Source of the DNA: Macrostomum hystrix
Lineage: Eukaryota; Platyhelminthes; Macrostomidae
Assembly: GCA_950097015.1 (NCBI GenBank)
Contig: CATNEN010000024.1
Coordinates: 4,450,501-4,514,500 of the forward strand
Length of the DNA: 64,000 nt
Reading direction: 5' to 3'
Part shown: piece by piece, positions 24,501 to 33,800 of the stretch
Layout: every line of letters starts with the position of its first letter
Numbering within the stretch: the stretch's first letter is position 1
The notes under the pieces: model-generated
The model's database searches: none
Seen by the model: only the letters and a program-made list of their open reading frames with translations
What the model was told of the DNA's origin: nothing
Translations under genes and position numbers: made by a program

Positions 24501-27500
24501 CTGAAAATGCCAGCTACGTTGCCTTCGGAACCAACTTTCGGCCATCGTTTGAGCAGCTCGAAGGCGGCAGCCTCTGGACCGTGTCGCTGGCCAACACTAC
24601 ATCGGCGGTCAACTACCCGAGTCCGTGGGCGGCCTACCTGGTGCCGCCTGGCACGCCCTACTGCTCTGAGTACTACACGCCTCCGCCTGTATCGCCACCG
24701 ACACATCTCTCGGCTAACGAAAGCGACGGAGACAATTCGTCCGCTGCAGCTCGGCCGACGCCTCCGCTGGCACAGCCCGCCCAGCCGGTTGTAGACGAGC
24801 ATCACGTGAAGGAGCAGACCGAGCGCCTGAAGCTGGCGCCGGAGAGCCTCGGCAACCTCCTGCAGACGTTGGCGTTGAATGGTAGCGTCTGCAGTCAGCA
24901 CTGGTCAGCGGCGCTGGCGCTCGACTTAGTACTCCTAGATGCATTTTTTAAGAGTATTTCACTGCATCCGCCTGAGCCTTATGTGGTGTCGCTGGCCGCC
25001 ACTGGACCTGGCGGTGTCACAGGAATTTTCCCGCCTGGCGAGGCCGCCCGTTATCGAGGCTGGGGAGAAGGATGGTCCTCCGCGCACTTTCAGAGGGCGG
25101 CTCTGATGCCGCGAGTTCTATTTGCCTCGGTGCCTTGCATGTCGGAGGATGGTGAGCTGCTGGTGGTTGATGACAATCAAATTGCAATAGCTTATCGAGC
25201 TAGGGTTGTGGTGAGGTTGCTGTAGGAGTGAGGTGGCTGGAGGAGTGATGTGGGTGAAGAAGTTAGGTAGCTGGAGTAGTGAGGTGGATAGAGGAGTGAG
25301 GTGGATGTAGGAGTGAGGTGGCTAGCGGAGTGAGGCGGATGGAGGAATGAGGTGGATGGAGGAGTGAGGTGAATGGGGGGTGAGGTGGCTAGAGGAGTGA
25401 GGTGGATGGAAAAGTGAGGTGGCTAGCGGAGTGAGGTGGATGGAGGAGTGAGGTGGATGGAGGAGTGAGGCGGATGGAGGAGTGAGGTGGATGGAGGAGT
25501 GAGGTGAATGGAGGAGTGAGGTGGATGGAGGAGTGAGTTGGCTAGAGGAGAGAGATGGATGGAGGAGTGAGGAGGATGGAGGATTAAGGTGGATGGAGGA
25601 GTGATGTTGGTGAAGAATTTAGGTGGCTAGAGGAGTGAGGTGGCTAGAGGAGTGAGGTGGCTAGAGGAGAGAGATGGATGGAGGAGAGAGGTGGATGGAG
25701 GGGTGAGGTGGCTAGCGGAGTGAGGCGGATGGAGGAATGAGGTGGATGGAGGAGTGAGGTGGATGGGGGTGAGGTGGCTAGAGGAGTGAGGTGGATGGAA
25801 GAGTGAGGTGGCTAGCGGAGTGAGGTGGATGGAGGAGTGAGGTGGATGGAGGAGTGAGGTGAATGGAGGAGTGAGGTGGATGGAGGAGTGAGTTGGCTAG
25901 AGGAGAGAGATGGATGGAGGAGTGAGGTGAATGGAGGAGTGAGGTGGCTGGAGGAGTGAGGTGGCTAGAGGAGAGAGATGGATGGAGGAGAGAGGTGGAT
26001 GGAGGGGTGAGGTGGCTAGAGGAGTGAGGTTGCTGAAGAAGAGAGGTTGCTGGTGTGCGGTTGTCGAGTAGTAGATTTCTAATGTCTGAGATTCACAGTT
26101 ATCAAACAAGCAATGCCAAGTTGTATGGATACTACGCAGTAAGTACGAAAACGTTTGTTTTGCACCTTTCAGTATACAATAGGACAATAATCAGCACAGA
26201 AGCTCCATCCACAACCGCTGCTGCGGCAATAACTCCGACATTCGGCTTGGCGACTGAGAACGCCAGCTTGCCTGCAATGGCCGATGCCATTCAGGGTTTG
26301 CCGGATGTTACATTCTACCAGGCGGTAACCATTGGCGACCAATTCAGTGTTGCAGGTGATAAGAGCTTCATTTTGAGTATAGAATATTTATCTACACAAA
26401 TGACACTTCTGACTGTGATTTAACTCGCCCGATTCCTTCCTCAGTGTTGGGCGTTACTCTGTCGGGCCGATGGCTGGCCAGCACTATCTTCACCAGCGCC
26501 TTCGCCGATCTGTGCGATCCCAGCCGCGGCAGCAACACCACCTGCTACTTAGTTGAGGACGGCGGATACATTCTGGCCGCCAATGAGGGCAGCACAGAGG
26601 CAAGCTGGCCTGTTCCTAGCCAATCAGAATGAGGGCGATGGGTTTGATAGCTTGCGGGGTAGGATAGAGGAGTGATATTACTGCAAAGCTGCTAATTAAG
26701 ACATAGTAATAATATGAAATAATAATGGAACATATTATAACATAACATAATAACATATAATTTTTTTTCGTTAAAATCAGCTCTTGTGTCAGTAGCGTTA
26801 TTTAGTAATTATGACGGCTATCATTGTACTCGTAGATAGACTATTTTGGATCGATTAATTTTTTAATTTGAATCAAATGGATTCGTCAAAGAGTTCAGAG
26901 GTTGATTCAGAGTGTGAAATTTCACAAAAAAACTTTTCCGGTTTGGGAGCAATCGTTAATTATGCAGTGGGAATTTTGAAATATCGTGCTGTTTCTACTG
27001 CTAATAACACTGCCAATAATCACTTTGCGTTCATGGCTGTTGTAATGCGAATCTTTTGTTTATTTACGCTGAATTCTGCAGGCTGTCGGGCACTTTCTGG
27101 GCACAGTGGACAAGCCGCTGATGCGACACCTTGTATTCAATTTATCCGTGTTTGAAAGGTAATTTCTTTGGGGATTTACTGAACCTTCGGACCTCGCGGA
27201 TAACTGAATCCCGAACCTCGAAAATCTGCAGCGTCCAGGAGTTCGACTTCCAGGGCACCTGCCCGCGCTTCAGCGCCGACCAGCACGCTGGCAAGGCGGG
27301 AGCGTCGGCTGCTAGACCCAGTCGAATTGGCGCAGCGGTTGCCGCCGTCGCAGTCTCTTCACTGACGCTGATGGGCCAGCGGCTGCCGCCAACCAGACAG
27401 TCACTGCTGACAACGGCTACGATGCTAGGTCTTCCCGCGGTGCTGCCGACTTTTGTCCGAGCGAATGTCAGACTAGAGGGGCCCACCATCGATTGCATCA

Positions 27501-29349
27501 AGATGGGCTACAGATATTACCGGTGAGAGCACCAATTTTCCAACTTTACACCTGATTTATTATTACTAATTCATACTCAATTTATGTTTGAAAATCGTTC
27601 TCCCATTTCAGACGGAACCTCGAGTAAGTTCACTTTGTTTTCTCTGAGAGGCGCCACCAGGGATTTGAGAGTAGACACCATGGATTTGAGAGTAGACACC
27701 TGGGATTTGAGAGTAGACACCAGGGATTTGAGAGTAGACAGCTGGGATTTGAGAGTAGACACCAGGGATTTGAGAGTAGACACCAGGGATTTGAGAGTGG
27801 ACACCAGAGATTTGAGAGTGGACGCCAGGGATTTGAGAGTGGACACCAGGGATTTGAGAGTAGACACCTGGGACTTGAGAGTGGACACCAGGGATTTGAG
27901 AGTGGACACCAGAGATTTGAGAGTGGACACCAGGGATTTGAGAGTATACACCTGGGATTTGAGATTAGACACCAGGGAGTTGAGAGTAGACACCAGGGAT
28001 TTGAGAGTAGACACTATGGATTTGAGAGTAGCCACCTGGGATTTGAGAGTAGACACCATGGATTTGAGAGTAGACACCTGGGACTTGAGAGTGGACACCA
28101 GGGATTAGCGAAGTTGCGAGCGATTTAATAGCAATTTCAGAGCAGACGCGATCATTAACAAAAACTCGTTCAGCAGCTTGGACGACACCATCTCTGCGAC
28201 CGTGGACGGTTCAACTGACGAGCTCGGCCGCAGGGTCCAGCTGGCCGCACTGCCGGGGACCAACCTGCTGCTGGTGGCCGTGCAGCGGCTGCCAGGCGGG
28301 CCGCGCCACCCGGATCTGGGCAGGCGGCACAGCACGGGAGCTCAGAACTATGACCAGCTGCTGCGAGATCCGATAAAAAGCGACGGGCCGGACGTGTGCA
28401 ACAAGGACTATCGCTACAGGGAGCGGCCGGCCACGTGCTACCAATGGCATCCCAAGGTTAGGATGGGCCAATAGCGAATCTGAGGTCTCACTGGCACTAG
28501 AAATCGGTCTTCAAAATTCATTGGCTAGTCAGATCATATAAATGATCTAGTTGGGAGATTGGATTAATGGTGGGAAAACATCTAATTGTGATCTAGTTGG
28601 GAGATTGGATTGAAGCTGGGAAAACATCCAATTGTGATCTAGTTGGGAGATTGGATTGAAGCTGGGAAAACATCCCATTATGATCTAGTTGGGAGATGGG
28701 ATTGAAGCTGGGAAAACACCCAATTGTGATCTAGTTGGGAGATTGGATTGAAGCTGGGAAAACATCCCATTATGATCTAGTTGGGAGATGGGATTGAAGG
28801 TGGGAAAACATCCCATTATGATCTAGTTGGGAGATGGGATTGAAGGTGGGAAAACATCCCATTATGATCTAGTTGGGAGATGGGATTGAAGGTGGGAAAA
28901 CATCCCATTATGATCTAGTTGGGAGATGGGATTGAAGGTGGGAAAACATCCCATTATGATCTAGTTGGGAGATGGGATTGAAGCTGGGAAAACATCCCAT
29001 TATGATCTAGTTGGGAGATTGGATTGACGGTGGGAAAACACCCAATTGTGATCTAGTTGGGAGATTGGATTGAAGGTGGGAAAACATCCCATTATGATCT
29101 AGTTGGGAGATTGGATTGAAAGTGGAAAAGCATCCTATTAAATTTGTTGTTCAGTTTTGTCATATTCAGGTAGAAACAGATTTGAGTTTAGTAATATTTA
29201 TTTAAAATTTATTCCCTGATTGATAAAATATATAATTACACACGCAGGAGTACGAAGTGTGCAGTCCTGCGTCATTGGCAACGGCTAGCAACGCGCAACT
29301 GATGGCAGCATCGATTGTGACCGTGGTTGCTTCACTTCTACAGGCATAA
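6431..29349 (+). CDS. CACNA2D: Voltage-gated calcium channel alpha2-delta subunit (complete, 26 exons)
   Basis: GPI-anchored extracellular subunit that promotes trafficking and gating of Cav1/Cav2 channels. Exons: 6431-6534, 6613-6694, 6790-6912, 7342-7401, 7488-7623, 7817-7960, 8050-8107, 9454-9504, 9599-9698, 9992-10120, 10405-10482, 10652-10795, 10920-10998, 11602-11651, 11736-11894, 20676-20723, 20801-20953, 21550-21788, 24481-25151, 26200-26355, 26445-26599, 27082-27158, 27232-27522, 27612-27623, 28141-28456, 29248-29349. They sum to 3,717 nt, and every join keeps phase. Seen: signal peptide (residues 1-33), VWA_N region, VWA domain with MIDAS DTSGSM (about 252) and LLTDGD (about 376), FSVGRHTNPDGPLIQLAC, a Cache-like segment (GPNGYAFALDSNGYVVFHP), LMRHLVFNLSVFE, GPDVC near the C-terminus and a hydrophobic tail. 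At about 1,238 aa it is longer than vertebrate paralogs (about 1,100). A further exon near 26087-26134 could not be phased. Most introns carry minisatellites. Confidence 0.95.
6966..7225. repeat. 34-bp minisatellite, alpha2-delta intron 3
   Basis: About 7.5 copies of a unit containing CAACTGTCCCCTGAAGGATG and GGTGAGGGAGG. It contains the donor-like string GTGAG. Confidence 0.9.
8050..8107 (+). CDS. CACNA2D: alpha2-delta exon 7: segment equivalent to the gabapentin-binding arginines
   Basis: Encodes MKWTMSEITNMYDARRTSW. In mammalian alpha2-delta-1 and -2 the aligned segment is DVRRRPW, whose third arginine is required for gabapentin binding. Here the third position is Thr (ARRTSW), so classical gabapentinoid binding is predicted to be absent or weak. 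The alignment is by eye. Confidence 0.85.
8127..9445. repeat. 37/38-bp minisatellite filling alpha2-delta intron 7
   Basis: Two blocks of related units. About 14 copies with TCTATCCCATGGGTTAACGA (37 bp) run to about 8640, followed by about 21 copies with CCCATGGGTTAATGAAATAG (38 bp) to 9445. The intron (8108-9453) holds about 19 bp before the array and about 8 bp after it, so it is almost pure array. The 37-bp units contain GTTAAC and CCATGG sites in register. Confidence 0.95.
9454..9698 (+). CDS. CACNA2D: alpha2-delta exons 8-9: VWA domain MIDAS motif
   Basis: Exon 8 (9454-9504) ends AKDMLLLID plus two bases. Exon 9 (9599-9698) completes DTSGSMQGQNLLLTKQAA. The metal-ion-dependent adhesion site DxSGS is intact and split by the intron. 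The MIDAS is known to be needed for alpha2-delta function in channel trafficking. The donor of exon 9 (GTTTTC) is weak. Confidence 0.92.
10128..10340. repeat. ~22-bp degenerate repeat, alpha2-delta intron 10
   Basis: About nine imperfect copies of ACTGTCAGCTGATCTGTGTC, more diverged than the other arrays. Confidence 0.8.
11036..11440. repeat. 20-bp G-rich minisatellite, alpha2-delta intron 13
   Basis: About 20 copies of the unit TGGTTTGGCGGAGTGGGG with one to two extra bases. It is the same family as the array at 11945-20440. Its right flank (AAACCACACACAAGCACTT, then a GTAGGCCCACCA-type segment to 11563) resembles the right flank of that array at 20447-20490. Confidence 0.9.
11945..20440. 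repeat. ~8.5-kb 20-bp G-rich minisatellite, alpha2-delta intron 15
   Basis: Roughly 420 copies of a 20-bp unit, most often TGGTTTGGCTGAGTGGGGGA or ...GAGTAGGGGA, with variants GGCGGTGTGGGAA, TTAGCGGAGTGGCGA and GCTGATTGGGGGA. Variant order shows higher-order structure: a block of about 1,346 bp at about 13220-14560 recurs at about 14566-15910. Twenty bases is not a multiple of three, so each strand cycles through all frames every 60 bp and yields spurious long frames. The G runs lie on the sense strand of the gene. Confidence 0.97.
20530..20624 (-). mobile_element. SINE fragment (same family as 34040-34235)
   Basis: CAATGTACACACTTACTGTCC and GAAGCCTTTTATCCGCGGCTG align by eye with the 34040-34235 element (CAGTGTACACTCTCA..., CAAGCCTTTTCTACATGGCTG). 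It mimics an exon (see rejected items). Confidence 0.6.
20676..20953 (+). CDS. CACNA2D: alpha2-delta exons 16-17: Cache-like region
   Basis: Exon 16 (20676-20723) encodes GLGILTSLTMPIYNTT, and exon 17 (20801-20953) runs from GNNSFLGLVGTDIAIRDWV to HPELKTK. This matches the alpha2-delta region following the VWA domain (LGLVITGTLPVFN, VMGVDVSLEDI, NGYYFAIDPNGYVLLHP in human). Both exons are in phase 0. Confidence 0.92.
21070..21160 (+). mobile_element. SINE fragment, plus orientation
   Basis: CTTTGCCTGACGATGAGAAAGTCAGGGCAGGTGT is related to the reverse complement of 34040-34110 (CTGCCTGACGATGAGAAAGTC...). No head or tail is preserved. Confidence 0.45.
21800..22532. repeat. 31-bp minisatellite, alpha2-delta intron 18
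   Basis: About 24 copies of TCTGATGGACTGCCAATCCC plus TCTCCTGCCAG, with C(C/T)AATCCC/CTATCCC and CTCCTGCC/CTCGTGCC variants. It begins about a dozen bases after the exon 18 donor. Confidence 0.95.
22565..22740 (-). mobile_element. SINE remnant, family as 34040-34235
   Basis: TCAGCCCTGACTTTTTCTTC, CAGGCAGTGCACACTCTCAC and GTGAATGTGGC match the 34040-34235 copy. A tRNA-like head on the minus strand is degraded. Confidence 0.55.
22970..23800 (+). CDS. Lys/Ser-rich hydrophilic protein, copy 2, nested in alpha2-delta intron 18
   Basis: Open frame of 276 codons on the same strand as the host gene, with a true ATG. The frame stays open upstream to an acceptor-like CAACAG at about 22929 (RVFSDKSARPFRKSMISLVY), so this may be the last exon of a gene whose 5' part lies elsewhere. 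Features: AIDKVAKWM helix, a Ser/Asp run (DASDSSDSSDSF), a helical KYLERIVERATQEIRSAIYK and a basic C-terminus. Function unknown. An AATTAAATAAAGC at about 24347 could be a polyadenylation signal. Compared with copy 1, this copy looks ancestral. Confidence 0.5.
   Translation: MISLVYDTVNLNNAIDKVAKWMATSDSQVCLFADDTSVSILSSPSTNSANEQGRQLLIDRLKSDAVSRMKCMLRSTANQENNHNEFKKKHSSKSNAMIDASDSSDSSDSFNRNQNNRHGVESEQKYKSLSDSRHRRKSQPVNSHSGSAQRKDSGDGSGGFKEDKYLERIVERATQEIRSAIYKLSAENKLPEKCHLKMKLSIKPQRSANEESSQKEQQRRHRGGSSEDEARHRVSNSGRHKTSEKDAGGRADREKRATSTSNKRDYHEQRKEKRKY
22994..24333 (+). repeat. Segmental duplication, copy 2 (pairs with 3737-5061)
   Basis: Same order and strand as 3737-5061, with only scattered substitutions outside the replaced patch (for example GTTGTAAACAACTGG versus GTTGTTAACAACTGG). 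It lies inside an alpha2-delta intron. Confidence 0.9.
24481..25151 (+). CDS. CACNA2D: alpha2-delta exon 19 (largest exon)
   Basis: 671 nt. It starts AVSIALPAENASYVAFGTNF (human SLALVLPTYSFYYIK), includes a Pro-rich, family-variable insert (PPPVSPPTHLSANESDGDNS) and then GVTGIFPPGEAARYRGWGEG, the equivalent of GGITRVYPKEAGENW. The insert probably accounts for much of the extra protein length. Confidence 0.9.
25205..26060. repeat. 17-bp minisatellite, alpha2-delta intron 19
   Basis: About 50 imperfect copies of GTGAGGTGGATGGAGGA with GGCTAGAGGA and GGCTAGCGGA variants. The unit begins with GTGAG. A longer internal segment (about 25310-25560) recurs at about 25690-25920. Confidence 0.93.
26445..27158 (+). 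CDS. CACNA2D: alpha2-delta exons 21-22 flanking an inferred GC-AG intron
   Basis: Exon 21 (26445-26599) encodes VLGVTLSGRWLASTIF to LVEDGGYILAANEGSTE. Exon 22 (27082-27158) encodes AVGHFLGTVDKPLMRHLVFN. Phase and homology (human [31 protein letters not shown]) require a phase-0 join at GAG|GCAAGC. That is close to the GC-AG donor consensus, and no good GT donor lies nearby. Confidence 0.85.
27612..27623 (+). CDS. CACNA2D: 12-nt microexon of alpha2-delta
   Basis: TTTCAG|ACGGAACCTCGA|GTAAGT. Exon 23 ends in phase 2 (CG), the microexon adds ACGGAACCTCGA, and exon 25 starts with A, giving ...YRRNLEADAI. Both flanking splice sites are strong. Joining exon 23 directly to exon 25 also keeps frame because 12 is divisible by 3, so it could be skipped alternatively. 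Confidence 0.75.
27655..28107. repeat. 21-bp minisatellite, alpha2-delta intron 24
   Basis: About 21 copies of GATTTGAGAGTAGACACCAG plus G. The unit is a multiple of three without stops, giving spurious open frames on both strands (DLRVDTR and STLKSLV). Confidence 0.95.
28141..29349 (+). CDS. CACNA2D: alpha2-delta last two exons: cysteine-rich end and GPI-type tail
   Basis: Exon 25 (28141-28456) ends in a region with KSDGPDVCNKDYRYRERPAT, matching the human SDGPNPC / YRKGPDVC region. Exon 26 (29248-29349) encodes EYEVCSPASLATASNAQL, a hydrophobic stretch (MAASIVTVVASLLQA) and TAA. Small residues followed by a terminal hydrophobic segment fit a GPI-anchor signal, as established for alpha2-delta proteins. 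Confidence 0.88.
28530..29135. repeat. 46-bp minisatellite, alpha2-delta last intron
   Basis: About 13 copies of a unit with GATCTAGTTGGGAGATGGGA and GGTGGGAAAACATCCC. It shares GGTGGGAAAACA with the array at 29775-30230. Confidence 0.93.
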
Positions 29350-29423
29350 CACGCATTGAGTTTCGAGTTTAACTGTTTAGAGAGGCCAACTGGCAAAACA
29401 TAGCAACTTGGGTTATTCGCAAA

Positions 29424-29429
29424 AATAAA
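29424..29429 (+). promoter_or_regulatory. Candidate polyadenylation signal of alpha2-delta
   Basis: AATAAA 75 bp after the TAA. Confidence 0.5.
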
Positions 29430-29774
29430 TTCTCGTGGGGACCTACCAATCCTAATAACTTTCATTACCTGGCCCTACTTTGTTCTGCTAAGTGTCACCT
29501 ATTCTCTAGCCACACCAGTATTACAAGATGCGCTGTTAAATACCTAAATCTGCTGTTTTTAATTTTGATCTACTTAAAATGTAAATGTGTCACTTCTAGT
29601 CTGCCCTTTATGGGCCTGACCTGTGTTAAAATAATTATTTATTCACATCATTTAAGGTTTTGCCATCTGTACGTTTGCTGCTGAAAACCAAAGCTCAATT
29701 TTTTTAAACAAATATTTGTTCACTTTGCTACAGGGTAAATGAGTAGTCGGAATGGGATTTTTCGATCCCATAAG

Positions 29775-30230
29775 AATGGGATTAAGGGAGATTGTGGGTG
29801 GGAAAACAGCTCATGAGGATTGGGTAGGGGAGATTGTTGGTGGGAAAACAGCTCAAGAGGATTGGGTAGGGGAGATTGTGGGTGGGAAAACAGCTCATGA
29901 GGATTGGGTAGGGGAGATTGTGGGTGGGAAAACAGCTCATGAGGATTGGGTAGGGGAGATTGTGGGTGGGAAAACAGCTCAAGAGGATTGGGTAGGGGAG
30001 ATTGTGGGTGGGAAAACAGCTCATGAGGATTGGGTAGGGGAGATTGTGGGTGGGAAAACAGCTCATGAGGATTGGGTAGGGGAGATTGTGGGTGGGAAAA
30101 CAGCTCATGAGGATTGGGTAGGAAAGATTGTGGATGGGAAAACAGCTCATGAGGATTGGGTAAGGGAGATTGTGGATGGGAAAACAGTTCATGAGGATTG
30201 GGTAGGGGAGATTGTGGATGGGAAAAATGC
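29775..30230. repeat. 42-bp intergenic minisatellite
   Basis: About 11 copies with GATTGTGGGTGGGAAAACAG and CTCATGAGGATTGGGTAGGG. The 42-bp stop-free unit creates spurious frames on both strands. It lies downstream of alpha2-delta and downstream of the convergent API5 gene. Confidence 0.93.
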
Positions 30231-30867
30231 GCTCTTGCTTTGAAAGGCCGCACCACACACAGGCCTTTGTCTCCGAATGCGTGATGCAGGCTATATTGAA
30301 TAGGGGAATTAGTACAAAGCAATCCCAAAAGTAAACAATGAGTTGAAATAGTCTAGAACTTGCATAAAACTATGGAGAAATTCAAATTGCAATAACATTA
30401 TATTACTTACGTACAGTAGCTCGATAGCGATACAAGAAGATAATAAGAGCAAGGTTAGCAAACCAGAAATAGCAATAACGAGTAAGAGAAGTCAATTTAA
30501 AAAGCCAGAATTGTCCAACTTGTATTAACTAGAACAAAGCAAACCTTTAATTAGCTGCAGTCGTTCATGAACAGGTGTCGAAGACGATAAACTAACATAC
30601 GCTCGTAGCAAGCACTTCCGTAATTTATTAAAATTAAATTAACTTTATTAGTTAAAGAATGCAAAAAGCTTGCTGCCTTAAAACAGCTAAACACACAGCA
30701 AAAGTAGTCAGGGAAAAAGGATGTAACAAAATGTGCTACTGACACTTCTGAGTAGTATATGGTTCACCTACTGAACTGGAACCAGACCAGACCTCCAACA
30801 CTGCAACAGTTTTGATCCCTCAACTCTGCTATATGATCCAGCTGTTTTATATCCGAAGACTCACTAA
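30231..30867. other. AT-rich spacer, includes API5 3' end
   Basis: No gene seen. On the minus strand this is the 3' flank of API5. AATAAA-like strings occur on that strand around 30630-30650. Confidence 0.4.
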
Positions 30868-33800
30868 TCACCAACGTCTGAAGCCCCCGCCGCCGCCGCC
30901 GCCGCCACCACCACCGAAGGCGCCGCCGCGACCGCGACCACCACCGCCAAATCCGGCGCCCCTCTTGCCGTAGCCAAATTGTCCGCCTCCACCTCTACCG
31001 CCCGCGCCGCCGCCGCCGCGTCCCCATTCCTGACTGGCTGGCCGCTTCCGCTGGTCAGCAGATGCCGGTGGCTTTGCCGCCGATGTCGTTGAGGGTGCCG
31101 ATGGCGGAGGCGGCGGCGGAGGTGGCAGCGGCTTCCAGGAGAGAGTCAGCTCCGCCTTGTATGTTGGCGGATTTCTGAACAGATCCTTCATTAGGGCGCC
31201 AATGTTATCGGCTAGGCGGCATTTCGCCTCGCCGGCAGCCGGCTTGTGAGCGCGCTGGTAGGCCTGGGCGGAGCTGGAATGCGATATGATTGACAGCTCT
31301 GTAATCAGAATCAATATGATTGATAGCTCTGTAATCAGAATCGATATGATTGACAGCTCTGTAATCAGAATCGATATGATTGATAGCTCTGAAATCAGAA
31401 TCGATATGATTGACAGCTCTGTAATCAGAATCGATATGATTGGCAGCTCTGTAATCAGAATCGATATGATTGGCAGCTCTGTAATCAGAATCGATATGAT
31501 TGACAGCTCTGTAATCAGAATCGATATGATTGACAGCTCTGTTGTCAGAATCGAGGTTCTAATCTTTCGACCCCTTCTCAAAGTCGACTCACATGTGCAG
31601 CAGCTGCAGTCGTTTGCGCAGGTCGGCCAGTCGATCTGGATGATCAGCCAGGAAAGCCGGGTGCGTCTTGGCCGCCTGGTGCAGCGCGAACAACAGGCAC
31701 TCCGACTGCGTCAGTCTGGCGGCATCCGCAGAGGCGATCGCCTCTGCCGGAGTGTCGACATCGGCGTCGCTAGGCAACGGAAGGCGCTCCGTGAGTCGGT
31801 GCAAAAGGCCCGACAGCTGGGCGTCGGTGGCAGCAAAAGCACCGCCTAAAAGACAGTAAAAATAAGCTAGCATTGAATGAGAGAATCACTACATATCTCA
31901 AGAGAATAAAAGTGTGGTTTGACTCAAGACAACAATGCGTATTAATCTGACTTACCTGCGTGGTTGCTGAGCTCGGCAAAAGATTTCAACAAGTCCAGAC
32001 GCGGATTTTCGCTATTCAATTCCGTAGGCACTTTGTCAATTACTGGCACCACTTTGTCCAAAAAGAACACCACAAACGGCTTGGCGTTGATGTTTTTCTG
32101 CAACGGTGGTTTTTTACGCTTATAAATCCCTGCCCATGATAGTATAATCTATACAACTGTCAGTTTATCTACAAGTCTTTCAGTTTCTCTAGTAGTCTGT
32201 CAGTTTCTCTACTAGTCTGTCAGTTTCTCTACTAGTCTGTCAGTTTCTCTACATGTCTGTCAGTTTATCTACTAGTCTGTCAGTTTCTCTACATGTCTGT
32301 CAGTTTATCTACTAGTCTGTCAGTTTATCTACTAGTCTGTCAGTTTATCTACTAGTCTGTCAGTTTCTCTACTAGTCTGTCAGTTTCTCTACATGTCTGT
32401 CAGTTTATCTACTAGTCTGTCAGTTTATCTACTAGTCTGTCAGTTTCTCTACTAGTCTGTCAGTTTATCTACTAGTCTGTCAGTTTCTCTACTAGTCTGT
32501 CAGTTTCTCTACTAGTCTGTCAGTTTCTCTACATGTCTGTCAGTTTATCTACTAGTCTGTCAGTTTATCTACTAGTCTGTCAGTTTCTCTACATGTCTGT
32601 CAGTTTCTCTACATGTCTGTCAGTTTCTCTACTAGTCTGTCAGTTTATCTACTAGTCTGTCAGTTTATCTACTAGTCTGTCAGTTTCTCTACATGTCTGT
32701 CAGTTTATCTACTTGTCTGTCAGTTCCTCTACTAGTCTGTCAGTTTCTATACATGTCTGCCAGTTTCTATACATGTCTGCCAATTTCTATAAATTCCTGT
32801 CAGTTTCTATAAATCTCTGTCAGTTTCTATAAATTCCTGTCAGTTTCTATAAATCTCTGTCTGTTTCTATACATGTCTGTCAGTTTATCTACAAATCTGT
32901 CAGTTTCTCTACTAGTCTGTCAGTTTCTATACGCTCGTACATGTCTGCCAATTTCTATAAATTCCTGTCAGTTTTTTCTATAAATGTCTGTCAGTTTCTA
33001 TACATGTCTGTCAGTTTATCTACATATCTGTCAGTTTCTTTACATTCCAGTCAGTCTCTTAACAAGTCTGTCAATTTCTCTACATGTCTCTCAGTTTCTC
33101 TACATATCTGTCAGTCTCTCAACTAGTCTGTCAGTTTCTCTACCTGTCTGTCAGTTTCTCTACTAGTCTGTGTCTCTCTACCTCAGCGTCTCGCAGTTTG
33201 TCCTACCCATACAAAGCACAACCCAACAAGAAACTCACAGACAGCAGCGGCAGGGCCTGCTTAACGCACTCCCTCAGCTTGGCGAGTGACGCCCCGTTGC
33301 CGGGCTGAAAAGCTTCAGCAAATCCTGCCTTCCGTCCGACAGTGTCCAGAAGGCGCTGCCGTCCAGTCAGAGTCTGCATGCAGACCAGCGAGGCTTGCAG
33401 CTGCACAAGGCTGGCGAATTCCGATTCACTGCCAACGGCGTCAATCAATGGTTGAAGCCGTTCAACTAGCAGCTCTTCAAGCTTAGGCGACAAAGGCATC
33501 TGCTGCACCCGGCTAGCTAGGAGGCGCAGGGCGCGCTCCCTGCAGAGATCGGGCGTCTCGGCCTGCGACAGCTGGTCTAGAATGCCGCGCAGAGCTTCAG
33601 CCGGATGGGCGCCGATGACGTGCACCAGGGCCTGATTAGCCAGGGCCAGCTCCTGCGGCGAGGAATAAGAAACCATTCGTATATTGATTAATTGAATATA
33701 TACGGGTGTGCCACTAACAACAATAATAACTATTGCAGAAGGGCTACGGGCAACGGCACATCATTTGGGGACACTAGACCCGCAGCCAGCGTGGAGGTAA

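Noticed and set aside
27577-28108. Overlapping open frames on both strands (DLRVDTR / STLKSLV repeats)
   Set aside because: A stop-free 21-bp repeat gives open frames on both strands automatically; it lies between two well-supported exons.
29720-30328. Open frames on both strands over the 42-bp array
   Set aside because: Same reason: stop-free unit with a length divisible by three.
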